Shown: piece after piece, positions 11,401-24,000 of the stretch
Layout of the letters: each line of letters starts with the position of its first letter
How positions within the stretch are numbered: the first letter of the stretch is position 1
From: Hygrophila difformis
Lineage: Eukaryota > Streptophyta > Magnoliopsida > Lamiales > Acanthaceae
Length of the DNA stretch: 64,000 bases
Direction: 5' to 3'
Assembly: GCA_030278955.1 (NCBI GenBank)
Contig: JAOANR010000011.1
Location: 50,812,802 to 50,876,801, forward strand
The notes under the pieces: model-generated
Database searches by the model: none
Seen by the model: only the letters and a program-made list of their open reading frames with translations
Told to the model about the DNA's origin: nothing
Made by a program: the position numbers and the translations under genes

Positions 11401-14400
11401 ACATCCAAAACTGGTGGACAATGGCATCTCCAGGTGTGACATGCACAACAATTACTCTTTTATGTGCAGTGGATGTGGATTTCCCCTGCATAGGATGTGG
11501 AGCCAGCAGCTTCTTTCCTACTTATATTGGGTGCAGCACCAATGTTTAAAGTACGAATTTTGAGGCGGTACGATTTTGTACTGCCTCACGAGGCGTAAGG
11601 GTTTAGGCGTAAGCCTCGAGGCAGTCCGAGGCATAAAATCGAGGCGTAAATTGAAAAACACGTAAAATTATACTCCCTCCGTCCCAGAAACGTCTTGTTT
11701 GACTTTTTAACACTGTTCATTGTTCAACTTTGACTCAATACTATTGTTAGTATATATTTGAAAAAAAATATCGAGTTCGGTCTTGTTAGATATCTTTTAA
11801 TCGTGTAGTTTTAGAATATATATTTTACAAAATTTTTAGTTGTATATATTTTGAAATATTAACGATTAAAAACATGCATTGGATTGTTGCAGAAATCAAA
11901 CATGGCATTTTAAGTGGGACAGAGGGAGTATATAATATGCTATTAAAAAAAATTAAGATATATAAATGTTTTTAAACCATCTAAAATATAAATTCAAAAT
12001 AATTTAAAATATTTGATTGTCTTTAAAATATTAAGTTCAAAACAAATAATAAGGAATATAAGTTATAATTATTCAGAAATCTAATCAACTGTCATCATCT
12101 TCATCTTCATATAGAAAAACACACAACTTGAAAGAGAAAAAAATTAGAAGGAATTAAGTAAAACCAGCGTTCGGGTGGTGCAGTGAAGGGCTATTCTATG
12201 CGATTGGTGAGATGATGCTGCTAGTCTATATCTAGTTCTGGCCGTGAAGGGCTAGAAGGTAGAGGTGTTGAGGCACCTTGCGATTGTAAAAAGATCTATA
12301 AGATCATTTTATTATAACTTACTATGCCAATACATTGCAAAATGACCTATTGCATTATAAGACATATTATGAAGTGTACTTATTAGACATAATTTGCCTA
12401 TCTGAAACCCATGGAACTTTACATCCAAGGTTGGAAGCCACTTAGCAACACATTGGCCATCATATATGCAAAATTGAGACTAAAACAAAGGTTAGTTTGT
12501 CTCATTAAATAGGTTGAAAGGAGGAAAAAAATTGTTTGAGGAAAATAACACGAGCGCTATGATCAACTTGTTGGAAATTACATGCATTGTCCCATAAACT
12601 GAATTGAAACCCTAAAGCTTGACTATTATTAACAAAAAAGCTAAATTTATTAAATTCTGATTCTGGAAACCATAACCATAAGATAATAATGAACCTAATA
12701 TTCTGACTTCTCAAGATGGATATGTGGAACTTGATGCAATGTGCAACTTGCTTGACATTGCACTATCCTGCTCATCTTGAGAGGTACTATTAGAAATTTA
12801 AGATTATTGTATCAGGATTATTCATGAGTCATGACATCTTCACCTTATTGGTTGCATTGTTGTTGTTAGTTACTCAGGAGTTCCCTTCGAATTGATGGCC
12901 AACCTCGAACTTCCATGGATCAATGTAGTTCCTTTTAATCACACATTGTCCTCACTTATTTGTGATTTAAAAAATTTCTTGGGGTAACACCGTAACCCAC
13001 CCTTAGATTGGTCATAGTGACACACTAAAGTTCACTTTCTTATTATGAGTAATCATATCAAACATTTTGTGTACTCGGTCATCAAACAATTCGAGTTTAC
13101 TACCCACTCAAGGACCACAATTTTCTCATTGTAACTAGGTAGTTGATTTTTCTTATAATTAAAACCTTAGGAAAGCGGTTGAGTAGTCAACCCAAGTACA
13201 ACTAACAGCTGTGTTGCACTAATAACATGAAAACCTTATGTTTCTAGTTTCAAAATTTTATTTTTGGTAGATGTTAGTGTTGCTCTAATAATAATTGACA
13301 ATGACTGGAGTAACTCCTATCCCATAAATAACAGCTCCCACTTATTCACCAATGGGACACCATTGAGGATCGACAACATACCTAGCACGGGTATCCATGG
13401 CTCTGGTGAAACAATGGATAAGGTCAACCTAAAGCTAATTGGTTTTGGTTGGAACCTCCTATCCATGGTTTAACACTATTCAATCCCACATAAGTGAATG
13501 AGGGGGATTTCCTTGGCTTATGTAGAATATGAGGTTCCCCTTCATTGTCAATTAGTTTTTTGAGTTGGGACCTCCTATCCCTTGTTTAACATGGTATCGG
13601 AGCATGGCACCTCGATTATGTATATTGTTGATCCTGGATGTGATTTTCAATTTCGAGATGAGTTTCATCTTAAGGGGCATGTGTTGAGTGTTCCACGTTG
13701 GTTTTTGAGTGGGATTCCTCTTGGTTTATAACTTTATATGGATGAGCTATTCCATCCATTACCAATTAGTTCTGGGTTTCAGCCTCCTATCCAGCCATTA
13801 TTTACAAAACAGGATAGTGGTGGAATATTCCATTGGTTATAGTTAATTGTTGAGTCCTGAATTAAATGTACTTTCTAAATAAGGTGGGCACTGGGCACAA
13901 TGAAACTTGATAACTAAATCAAACATTAGATCTTTATTAATTTCAAATGCCTACTCTATCACATCAATAATAACTTGCTTAATATAGATACTAATTTAGG
14001 AAACGAAATAGTAATTTCAAATATAAAATTATGTTTGCAACACTACCAATTATTATGTAATAAACATTTGCCACTCATTCTTTCCTGAAAAGCATCAAGC
14101 TTATGTGCTCAAGTATGAAATTTTAGGATTTCATATTTTGTTCATTTGTCTGTTTAAAATGCTGTATACTTTTCAATCATATTGAGAGTTCTCTTTGATT
14201 GCTTTGTCTTTCCCACAGTTTATACACCCGAGCAATTAGCAGAGAAATATGGCAACACAATTTTCCTGATGTACTGCCTGATTCTGGTCGTATTGGTCTG
14301 CTTGAATCACTCAATATATAGGTGGGAGTATATGGTAAAATTAAAATTATGGCATTAAATCAAGCTTCTATAAGATTTTCTTTTTTTCCCCACTTGTGGT

Positions 14401-16625
14401 TCAGTAATTTTCTCACTTTATTTTTTGTTGTATTCATGGACTGAAAATTCAGAAGGGGAGAGCTGGAGTTTGATAATCCCGGAAATGCTAAGCCATACTG
14501 GCACACACTTCTGCCACTTTCTTATGCTATTGTTTCAGGCGCTGTGGGATCATGTTCAGTATTGTTTGCAAAATCTCTGTATGTTTTGCTTCGTTGTGTT
14601 TGCACTAAAGTGCGAAAACTGTTTTAAAGCACAACACTTTTCTCATTTTTATTTACCTTTTTTGTAGTTCCAATCTTCTAAGGTTGTCCTTTTCAAGTGG
14701 TTATCAGTTGCATAGTTGGTTCACATACTCCATGCTCCTATTATTTTTAAGCACAGCTGGATTTTGGGTAAAAAGCCATCATTGTCTAATTCATGAATCC
14801 AATATGTGGGATATAGGCTTTATTGCATGAGATATTGAATCAATTTAACTGTTACTATTTTCTTGAAATATATCTGCAGATGGCAAGGTTGAATGAGGGG
14901 TTGTCACTGTTTGATGCAATTCTCATTGTTCCCATGTTTCAGATCATTTGGACATTTTTCTCTATTTGTACAGGATTTGTATATTTCCAGGAATATCAGG
15001 TGCTCTTCACTGTCTCAACTGATTTTTTATTTTTTATTTTTTTTAACTTTGAGATCATTATCATTGTTTATTTTTTTATGTCAATCCCTAAGGTTTACTA
15101 TATTCACTTTAACCTCTCAGAACATCACACTTACCTGAAATGATTTCTTTATAGATGCTGCGTACATTTTTAGCCATAATGCTCTACTTGTTTAAGCATT
15201 GGAATGGGGGTGAGAGGCTTGAATTATTGTAGTTTTGATCATTAATTGCATCATTGAAGAAGTGAAGTTTGATGCAGAGAAGTTGCATGCCTTTTTCTTG
15301 TTTATTTGTTTATTACCAGCTTACCATTTTTAAATAGCTACTAGAACTTTCATATCATTAAAACTGCATAAACTTTAGGTATTGTTCTTTCAATTAGTTC
15401 TTGGAGACCCAATTGAGTTTTAACAAGCTAGTGCTATAGGGTAGACAGTTGAGACTATGGTAGGGTAGTTTTTTATGGCTCCAAAATTGGTACTCGGAAC
15501 AAGTAGAAATCTATTGCTCTCTTCTGTGTTTTGCCTGGCAAAGATTCCGCTCATTCACATCCGGGTGGCAAAGTTACTCTAATATGAGTTAGGTGGTTTG
15601 TGTGTATCTGCGTTCACCTTAGATATTTTTGTTTTTTCCCATGAATATGAGAATGAATGAGAAGGGCATTTCAACGGTGCCGTTGCATGGATGCAGGTGT
15701 TTGATGCGTTACGAACCACAATGTTCATATTGGGAATGATATCTGTATTCATAGGCATTTCTTTGCTGGCACCTGATGAATCAAGAGGTACAATAATGCA
15801 CTGCATCATTTCTGATATGTATGTGTGTATATATATGTGCGGTGTGTGTGTGTGTGTGTGTGTGAGAGCAATTCTAATACGGATTTTGTTAGGAGGAGAA
15901 ATCAAAGATACAGCTCTGATGTCTGTAACTGCAAATCACCCAAATGATGTTGACAGGTACAAGACTAAATTGCATTACATTTCCAGTGGTTGGCATTTGT
16001 CATTTGGTATTTGGTATTCATCATCTTTTTCATTGCTGCAAAGCTACAAAAAAAATTTGAGAGAAGCGAATACTTTCCTGCATGTATTCACCAAAATTAC
16101 TAGTTAATCTGGTGTCTAATTTGGACTTCCTTTGTGCAATTTAATTTACAGATTTATCATGCCTTCTGATGATTCACAAATTAAAGGCATGCGGTCTCTT
16201 GTGCCTTTGGTTCCATTGAAAGTTAAAAACTTGATTGCCAAGGCAAAGGTTCTGTTGGGGTCTTTTTTTCCTTTTCCTTTTCCTTTTCCTTTTCTTTTCT
16301 TCCTCCGCCCCCACACCCAAAGAAAAAATAAAAAGAACTCATTTCTGAGCTGGATTTGGATGAAGTAATTATTGAATAATTGGTACAAAACTCTCTTTCT
16401 TGGCAGGCTGCTTGCTCGCTATCACTGGGTTTAGGAGAAGAGTCAATTCATGCATCATCAGTTCTTGTGATGCCCATGGTTTCATCAAAAATAACTGGTT
16501 TCAGAGGGAATCCTCTTGATAGGGCTAAAGTATTCTCCTTCAGAGCACCAAGTCGGAGTGGTATTGATGAGGACGGTAGGAATCTGTTGGAGACAACAGC
16601 AATACATCCACATGGCATAAAGTAG
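8415..16625 (+). CDS. NIPA8: NIPA8-like magnesium transporter, 13 coding exons, 440 aa
   Basis: Coding exons: 8415-8507, 9458-9545, 9649-9710, 9880-9965, 10086-10159, 14219-14321, 14453-14578, 14668-14767, 14880-14999, 15697-15787, 15893-15956, 16152-16248, 16407-16625. All introns are GT-AG, the phases join cleanly, and the lengths sum to 1323 nt. The protein starts MVEWIVGAFINLFGS and has about nine hydrophobic segments: near residues 5-25, 60-80, 82-105, 110-130, 148-166, 180-203, 218-240, 250-278 and 290-310. A hydrophilic tail follows, with VLVMPMVSSKITGFRG in the last exon. The family is DUF803/NIPA, predicted membrane Mg2+ transporters; length and the LAPDESRG and RLNEGLSL stretches fit the plant NIPA8 subgroup. 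Transport itself is inferred from the family. Intron 5 is 4.1 kb and transposon-laden; the others are short. No frameshift or missing exon was seen. Confidence 0.94.
10264..10283. repeat. (TA)n microsatellite
   Basis: About ten TA units lie in intron 5 of the NIPA8-like gene. Confidence 0.8.
11545..11670. repeat. GAGGCGTAA-rich repeat fragment
   Basis: Repeated GAGGCG, CGAGGC and GGCGTAAG words (for example GAGGCGTAAGGGTTTAGGCG) follow CAATGTTTAAAGTACG. The composition resembles degraded hAT-type elements of plants, but no second terminus or target duplication is seen. A Stowaway MITE sits at its right edge, and the element may have been interrupted there. Confidence 0.35.
11673..11928. mobile_element. 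Stowaway-like MITE (256 bp)
   Basis: CTCCCTCCGTCCCAGAAACG opens it and GTGGGACAGAGGGAG closes it, flanked by TA at 11671-11672 and 11929-11930. Internal GGTCTTGTTAGATATC and TTTGAAATATTAACG match the core of the 255-260-bp family in this window. Confidence 0.85.
13434..13860 (+). mobile_element. TRIM-like mini LTR retrotransposon, diverged
   Basis: Two related direct repeats flank a short centre. The 5' repeat (about 13466-13591) ends GTTTAACA. TGGTATCGGAGC follows at 13592-13603, one base off the Copia-type initiator-tRNA-Met primer site. After about 80 bp, TTAAGGGGCATG (purine-rich) precedes a second repeat starting TGTTGAGTGTTCC at 13682. Both repeats share a CAATTAGTT stretch followed by CCTCCTATCC. 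A third partial copy (AACCTCCTATCC) lies near 13434-13465. There is no coding capacity, as expected for terminal-repeat retrotransposons in miniature. Divergence makes the exact ends uncertain. Confidence 0.6.
15842..15864. repeat. (GT)n microsatellite
   Basis: About 11 GT units lie in intron 10 of the NIPA8-like gene, 28 bp upstream of the exon 11 acceptor at 15892. Confidence 0.85.
16263..16304. repeat. (TTTTCC)n pyrimidine tract
   Basis: Four to five TTTTCC units lie in intron 12 of the NIPA8-like gene, about 100 bp before the last exon. Confidence 0.8.
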
Positions 16626-17153
16626 TAGGCCTAATCTGCAAGTGGAATATAGTCTTTCACGGGGGCATTGTATTCTTGAAGAACCCTTGTTAATATTTCC
16701 AGGATTGTATTCTTTAAGAACTACTCTCATTAATACTCCATGGTACACGTAAGGAACCATCTGGGATTGCCAGGTGACGCTTGCCTTGGAAAATCTAAGT
16801 AATTATATATGCATGGTGCACCTAATCTTTAGTGTCGTATGATAGTTCTCATATATAAAGAGATTTTGAGAAATCTGGTTAATTTTTAATGTGCAAAGAA
16901 TTTCAATAAGCAATAGCAGGTCTTGATAAGCCCGTCTATATTTTGTTTGTAACGATAGTTACTTTTTGGGTGACCAAAGGAATATCTTAAACATTGATTA
17001 TTTTGTCACTTGACACGAAATTGTTTTCTCAACATTATAATTACACATCAATACTACCATTTTCAAGAACGACACTTTCAACCGCTAAAACATCTATTGC
17101 TTTGCCCATCCGCTTTCTCTGTAGTTTTGTCCCCACCTACGAATTAATTACTA
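16626..17153 (+). other. 3' UTR of the NIPA8-like gene and spacer
   Basis: After the TAG at 16623-16625 there is no open frame or repeat of note to 17153. The transcript probably ends within about 250 bp of the stop, but no canonical AATAAA was pinned down. The neighbouring glutaredoxin gene converges from the right. Confidence 0.4.
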
Positions 17154-17411
17154 CTCCATTCGTTCCAAAATAGTAGTCTTTTTAAAAATGAAAAAGTGTT
17201 TTAAAATAGTCGTCATTTTGGGTATTTTAATTAAATTTTTTCAATATTACCCATTTATTTCTCCAATGATGTTCATTCTCTCTCCACCCAAGGCCCCGAG
17301 TACATTTCTTGGTAAGTGAGAGGGGGTAGAAATGGAAGATTGTGTGATAATAATTATATTTCTTGATTTATGTAATATTTGCTAGAAAGATAACTAAAAA
17401 AGAACGGAGGG
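17154..17411. mobile_element. Stowaway-like MITE (258 bp)
   Basis: Ends are CTCCATTCGTTCCAAAATAG and AAAGAACGGAGGG, flanked by TA at 17152-17153 and 17412-17413. It lies between the converging 3' ends of the NIPA8-like and glutaredoxin genes. Confidence 0.75.
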
Positions 17412-17559
17412 TACTATTATTTAATCAAATGCACACTTCTTAGATACAAGGGTACAAGTTATTTGATACGTGAGTAACTTTTACAATTCAACATGTAGCT
17501 TCTAAAATTTATTTTAAATTTCATATTCTTACAAAATAAATTCAAAACAAACTCGATAT

Positions 17560-18047
17560 TTTAATTTCATTTTATTATTATTGCAAAACATTGCAATGGA
17601 TGGCAATGAGTTTGTGCGAGGAAAGGGATAAAATGTCTTAAAATGCATGCCAAATAAAAAGTGAACCACTAAAAAGAAATAAAACAGAGGGAATGAACCA
17701 TTTCAAAATACTCCGAACAAGGCAATTTTATGCACAAAGCAACTTGGGCGACATGCAATAAGGAATCAAATAGAAATGTAATGAAGTTAGGATTTCAAAC
17801 ACTCGTGATTTTACACCACCTTTCAAGAGTAGCCCGGAAAAGCCGAAAAGGTGAATTAATTACAAATTCCAGACAGAACATACAGAATCTTATAGATAAG
17901 AAAACATTACATATATTACAGCAAAATAATTTGATCATTTGCTTTGGAGTTCCCCCCAGAACCTAGGCAACTAGGAGTGCACTAGTTGAGTGGTTGCTAG
18001 ATTACACAGGTCATTCCTTGAAATGAAGTACAATGGGACCTCAACAG
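17560..18047 (-). other. Probable 3' UTR of the GRXS14-like gene
   Basis: This is non-repetitive sequence immediately downstream (minus sense) of the TGA at 18050-18048, without a coding frame. A minus-strand AATAAA (plus TTTATT, 17571-17576) is one candidate polyadenylation signal. The true end is unknown. Confidence 0.35.
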
Positions 18048-21000
18048 TCAGGAGCACATTGCTTTCTCCAGTACTTCCTGCAACTCCCCGCTTTTGTATG
18101 CCTCTGTTAAAACCCATGAAAGTTGTAACACTTCAATTGCATGAAAGTTTGAAACTCACAGGAGATCAGAAGTGAGCTGTGGACATGTTTCTCGACAAAA
18201 CATTTTCATCTTTGAACATACACAAACAAACAAAACCTCCATTTTGATATTTCTTGCCCACAAAACATTCCAGAGGATGCAAGGTAGGATTTCAAAAAAC
18301 ATGCCTTCCACAGAAGCAGTGACTGCTGACTGGGCTTGTTTGTTTGATGAAATAGCATTCATAATGATCAAAGGCTTGGAATAATTAAGATAATTTAAGT
18401 GATAAACAATCCAACAAAATAGTCTCATAATCTATAATGAACAGCTCATATTCATAGAGCCCATATCTTAAGATAATTTCTCGATCTACAGAACAGCAGA
18501 ACGCAAAATACTACAGCAGGGTCAGGGCTTATACTATGAACTCAGGCTAAATTTAAAGATTTTTTAAATCAACAATTATACATCCATTATAATTACTTCT
18601 CTCATTATATTATACTACGGGTTATGCTGTAAGCTTCTTTAAGAGGGTTCAGTTCCTACCCTGAATATGGGGCTTTTAGGAAATGTTGAATATACCATAT
18701 TTTGCAGATGAAGTTCCTAAGTTACCTAAACTGTTGGATTATTAAGGCTGCATCTGGTAAAACGCTAACTTTTAGCGTTTGAAATTTAAAAATTACTATA
18801 AATAATACTCCCTCCGTCCTGGTAATACTTCCCAAAACTTTTGGGTACGGTATTTTTGGTATAATGGGTTATTGTGTTAAAGTGGAGTAATTAGTTGATG
18901 TGATATTTATTTGAATTGAGGAAAAGATGAAGTAATTAGTTGATGTTTATTAAGTAAAAAATTTCTAAAAATGGTAATGTGACAATTGTAGTAGGACGAC
19001 CAAAAAAAGGAAGGAAAGTGGGACAGGGGAGTAAATATTTTCTATTCTAATAGTGAAATTCTAAACCCTACCCTCTAAACTCTAAACTCTACATCTCCCC
19101 GACTTTTAATTTTTCAAACTCCAATCTCTAAACTCTAATTTTAAACTCAAATACCAAACACCATTATTCAAAATTATCCCAATTAAAACTATTTTCAACC
19201 TCAGATTTGAAAATTTATTGCCAACCATTACCCGATAATGGTGGGTACCCAATCGGGTCGGGTATCCACCATTTTTCCCCTTTTTTATTATTATTTTTTT
19301 AAGGTTCTATAATGAAAAAATGTAATGAAAAAAAAAAGCAATGATCTCTACAACCACATCATGGCAAAACGAGTCGTTTATCTTTAATTAATAAAGATCA
19401 TTGTTAAATATCTATATAATTTTATTAAGAAAATAAAAGCTCATAAAATATTTAATTTGATATTTGGCTAATTGGCTCCAAACTCCCAATCAAAGAATGA
19501 AGTCACTCTTCCAAATGGGATTTGATCTTGAATAGTTGGATATAATTTCAAAAAAAATAATAAAAATAATATTTAAAAAATGGTCGGGTTAGTCGGGTAC
19601 CCGATGGGGGAATTCGGGTTTACTTATGAAACCCAATACCCGACCCGAACTATTAGTTTCGGGTTTGGGTACTCGACTTCAGTTTTTTCTTTTTAAAAAA
19701 CCCGAACCAAGCACATTATTTTTTCGGGTTCGGGTTGGGTACCCGACCCATTTGCCCAGCCCTAGCCCTAAACATGAACCATAAACCTTAAACCCTAAAT
19801 CCAAACCGCGAACCCTAAACCATTAATTTTTGGTAAGATTCCCACATTAATTGCCTATAATCATTGCCATTGGGGGAATGAAAAATGGGAATTAGGACTT
19901 CTCTTTTTTCGCAAAGCCATTGGCCAAAGAAACGGTGGTGGAAGCCCATATCACACAAATTACAAAAAGATAAAAGGGAATGATAGAGAGCCGGGTGGGG
20001 AATCAAACTCCAACCATAAGGTTGAAAGACAGGAGACTGGCCATTTGGCCAATTCATTAGGAATTATTCCCAAATACGTGGATGTGGTTAGGGTCATGAT
20101 TCTGCATATCCTGAGGGAATCAAAACATATGATTATGTGTAATGTGATATATTGGGAGATTTTCTGACATATTGAATGTGTTATCATAAATTTTCATATA
20201 TTATTTATGTTAGTGAAATTTGTCGCACATTCATGAGATTTCATGATACAAATATTATGATATCTTTGAGAGATCAAAAATTATTTGAATCTCACACCAT
20301 AAAATTATACTTCATCCGTTCCTTTTTAATTGACACGGACCCACATTTCACGCAATCCAATACACATTTTTAATCCTTAATAACTCAAATTGCATACGAG
20401 ACAAAATTATAAAAATTTGATATTCTAAATCTATGCGATTAGACGAATCGAACAAGATCTCAATTGACTATATTTTATCTTATAAAATTGTATGAAAAAG
20501 TTGAATTAAAGTTACTCAATGAACAGTGACAAAACACCATCCGTGTCAATTAATTAGGAAATGAGGAAGTATGTAATATATTTGTGTGATTTGTGGTAAA
20601 TTCATTAGATATTGTAATACATTCATGAGATATTATGTGTGTAATAAAATGTATAAAATCTTAAATATTTATGGTAATAATCCCACGTTAATTGCTAGAG
20701 ACCCAATCTATATCCCAATAAACGTTTCATTTGGGCAATCTGGTTATGGTGTTGAATGTAAAATATTCTGTATATGAAGACATATTGAATTACCAATCAA
20801 AAGTGTTGAATAATATCTCTTAACTAGGGGTGAAAACGGGACGGATACGGACAGATAGTACTCGTCCCGTATCCTATCCCATATTTTTCTTGTCGAATAC
20901 GGAATCGAATACGAATAGGCCAGATACAAATACGAATTCAAATATTTTGGAAACGGATACGGGACGGATTCGGATTTTAACTCGGATAATCTTATAATTT

Positions 21001-24000
21001 TTAAAATTAATTTTTTTTTATAATTTTTTAAGAGAAATCGGAATATACTATTATGTAAGCTGATTTTTTTAATTTTCCAAGATCATTAGTTATTTCGACA
21101 TCTAAATAGCATCACTACAAGATGTTACGTACTACAATTTAGATGCAAAGAACCTAATGATGTAGTTGAGTTTATTAATATGATTTGATTTAATTAATTA
21201 CATATGGCTTTCAAGCTTTTGATTATATATATAAATATAGTATTACTTATTTATTTTATAGTTAATATAATACTTCCTCCGTTTTTTAAAGATAGCTACT
21301 GACCAATCCAGCACGCAGTCCAATGTACAATTTAAACCATTAATAACTCAAATTCGGTAGAAGTAAAAATTCTAAAACTTCGGTATTTAAAAACTACAAG
21401 ATGAGACGAACAAGATCTCACTTGGCTATATTTTAACTTGTATATCTATGATAAAACTTCAAATCAAAGTGTTTAGGTGAATAGTGCCAATTTTACCAAT
21501 GTAGCTATCTTTTCTAAACGGAGGGAGTATATTATAATATACATATATAAATATATATAAATTTCCGGATATTTGGATAGAAAATACGGATAATATCCGC
21601 ATGATAATCGGATTTTTTTGGATCGGGCGGATATTTACAATCTCATATCCGGTCCTGTATCCGACAAATATCCGCCGGATATTAGAATTCGAATTCGGAT
21701 TCGAATATAATCGAATACGGCATCGGATCGGGCGGGATTTATCCGTTCCGCTTTCACCCCTACTCTTAACATCAATTAGTTAGTTAATGTGGAAAATATT
21801 TATTCAAACACTTTTGAGTAGCACATCTGTGTATGTAGAATCACCATGCAAACCACTCCCTCGTTTGGGTGGCTAAAGAATCTATTTGTGATTGATGAAA
21901 TATAGTAAAGATTGTTGGATGATACCATCAGTTTTGGCATCATTATATAATAAATAGTGAATGCTTTTAATTACCATTTTAATAGGATTTATATTTATTT
22001 GTGGAATATAAAATCATCTCACTCATACTAGAAATGATCACAATGCCCATTTAGAGTCACATAACGAGCAAATTCAACATACCCTTAATTAATGAGTTCA
22101 AGGCCTAATTAAACCCCTAATACACACTCACTCACATACCTAAAACACGAATTGGTTTCTATGCAGACTCTGCATTTGCTGACATGCTTTTTAGATGTAA
22201 CATTTGTGCTATGCTTTTTAATTCATACATATGGTAGTATAATTACATATTTTGTTTCCTTATTAACATTGTGGTAATTGAATCTATTTTTGGGCTAATT
22301 TAATAACCGAATTTGTTGGCATTGATTGTGGAGGACTGTAATTGTCCCACACGTGTAATGGGCCACCATTATTCTACATCATTTGGTTCAGTTTTAAATA
22401 GTAAAAGTGCTTCATTAGTTGAATACACGTGTTCCACTGGTGACATGTATATGTTCTGTCAAAAAATAAGCCATGCTTACTTGTTATGAGATGTGTGTTG
22501 TACTGGTTGACAGTGTGTTCTGTGAGCTCTTACTAGATGCTATTCACAAACTGTTTAATATTCTTATCTCTAAAATACATCGTATGTGCTGCCAAGAAGA
22601 TGGCAGTGTGTTCTGTGTACTCTTATTATATTCTATTCACATCCTTCTTAATTTTATTGTCTCTAAAATAAATCGTGTGCTGTGGAATGGAAAGATCCTC
22701 CTAAATTGACGTTAATCCCACTAATTTGGGTAATTAAATATCCACCTTCCATTTGTTATTAATTGGCTTTAATTAGAAAGAAATGTCAGCCCAATGCACG
22801 TAGCACTAACTAGCTTATTTGAGAACACGTCTGCATATGGGGATAATTATTTATCAGCATAGTAACTCAATTAACTCAATTGCCTAAAACATACCTAAAT
22901 AATCAGTTCAGGAAATCCAGAAATCCAGGAACTGAACACTCTTTTAGATACAAGGGCTTTCCGAGCTTAATTCATATATCTCATCTGCAATAATTATGGC
23001 ACTTAACTTCCCTGAGGGTCTGAATACAAGCTTGGGAGAGTTTTACTATTCATATTATTGGATATCAGGTGAGATAATTCACACGGTCCATATAATTTTG
23101 GTTTAATATGCATGTAAGTATAGCTAATCATTTTGCCTACCTTACTAGATAAAAGCCTGAAGTATGATGGTTTGAATTTTAATATAAATTAATTGATTTT
23201 AATGCAAGCATGAATGTATTTTATTTAAATTAAATAGAGAAGATTAAGGGATACTACATTATTGAATTAAATGGAGAAAAAATATATTTTAAAATTCGGA
23301 AATGGAAATGGAAATGATTAATTAATTAATTAATTAATTGTTTGATTTGGATCAATAGAAATGGAAATAATTAATAATGGAAATGGAAATTAAAATAGGT
23401 GAGAAATGTGTTTCGTGAATTAATAATAGTTATATATTAAATTGAGAAATAATTTATTTTTAAGATTTGGAGATGTAAAGTGTTAGATGTTAGGCCCATT
23501 AGGTGTTGTTAGCCCATTAAGGTTTCTAGCCCATTTAAGATGTCTATATATTGTACATGGTTTTGTAATTAGTTCTGAAAAAATAGATCATCATATTATT
23601 TTAACATGGTATCAGAGCCACCACCATTTAGTAGTTAGAGTTTATTGCCGCCGCCGCGACAGCGTCGCCGCCACCCCGTTTTTCTCCTTTTCCAAGCCCC
23701 AGTTGTTATACCGTGTCTGTTTCATCACTTTAGCCTCATCATCTGGCCAAGGTGACAGCAGATCTGACGTCTACAGTACCCTGCGACCCTGTTAGCAGTT
23801 GACGCTCCACCGCCCGCCACGGATGCCCCTGGATTCTCGTCGCTGTTTCATTTTTCTCTACCTGTACCTCTTCTTATTACTGTTTCTATGGCTGAGTGTC
23901 CTGTAGCTCTTCTTATTACTGACTATGCTGCATTCCTTCAGTTCTAAGCCATACAACAACAATCGTCTCCTTCTACCAAACCGGCTGCCTCATCTGATGC

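Noticed and set aside
14823..15143. A separate 106-codon gene
   Set aside because: It contains NIPA8-like exon 9 (14880-14999) read through both flanking introns.
18156..18428. A 90-codon minus-strand protein just upstream of the last glutaredoxin exon
   Set aside because: It lies within intron 2, adjoining the acceptor side, and shows no recognised domain.
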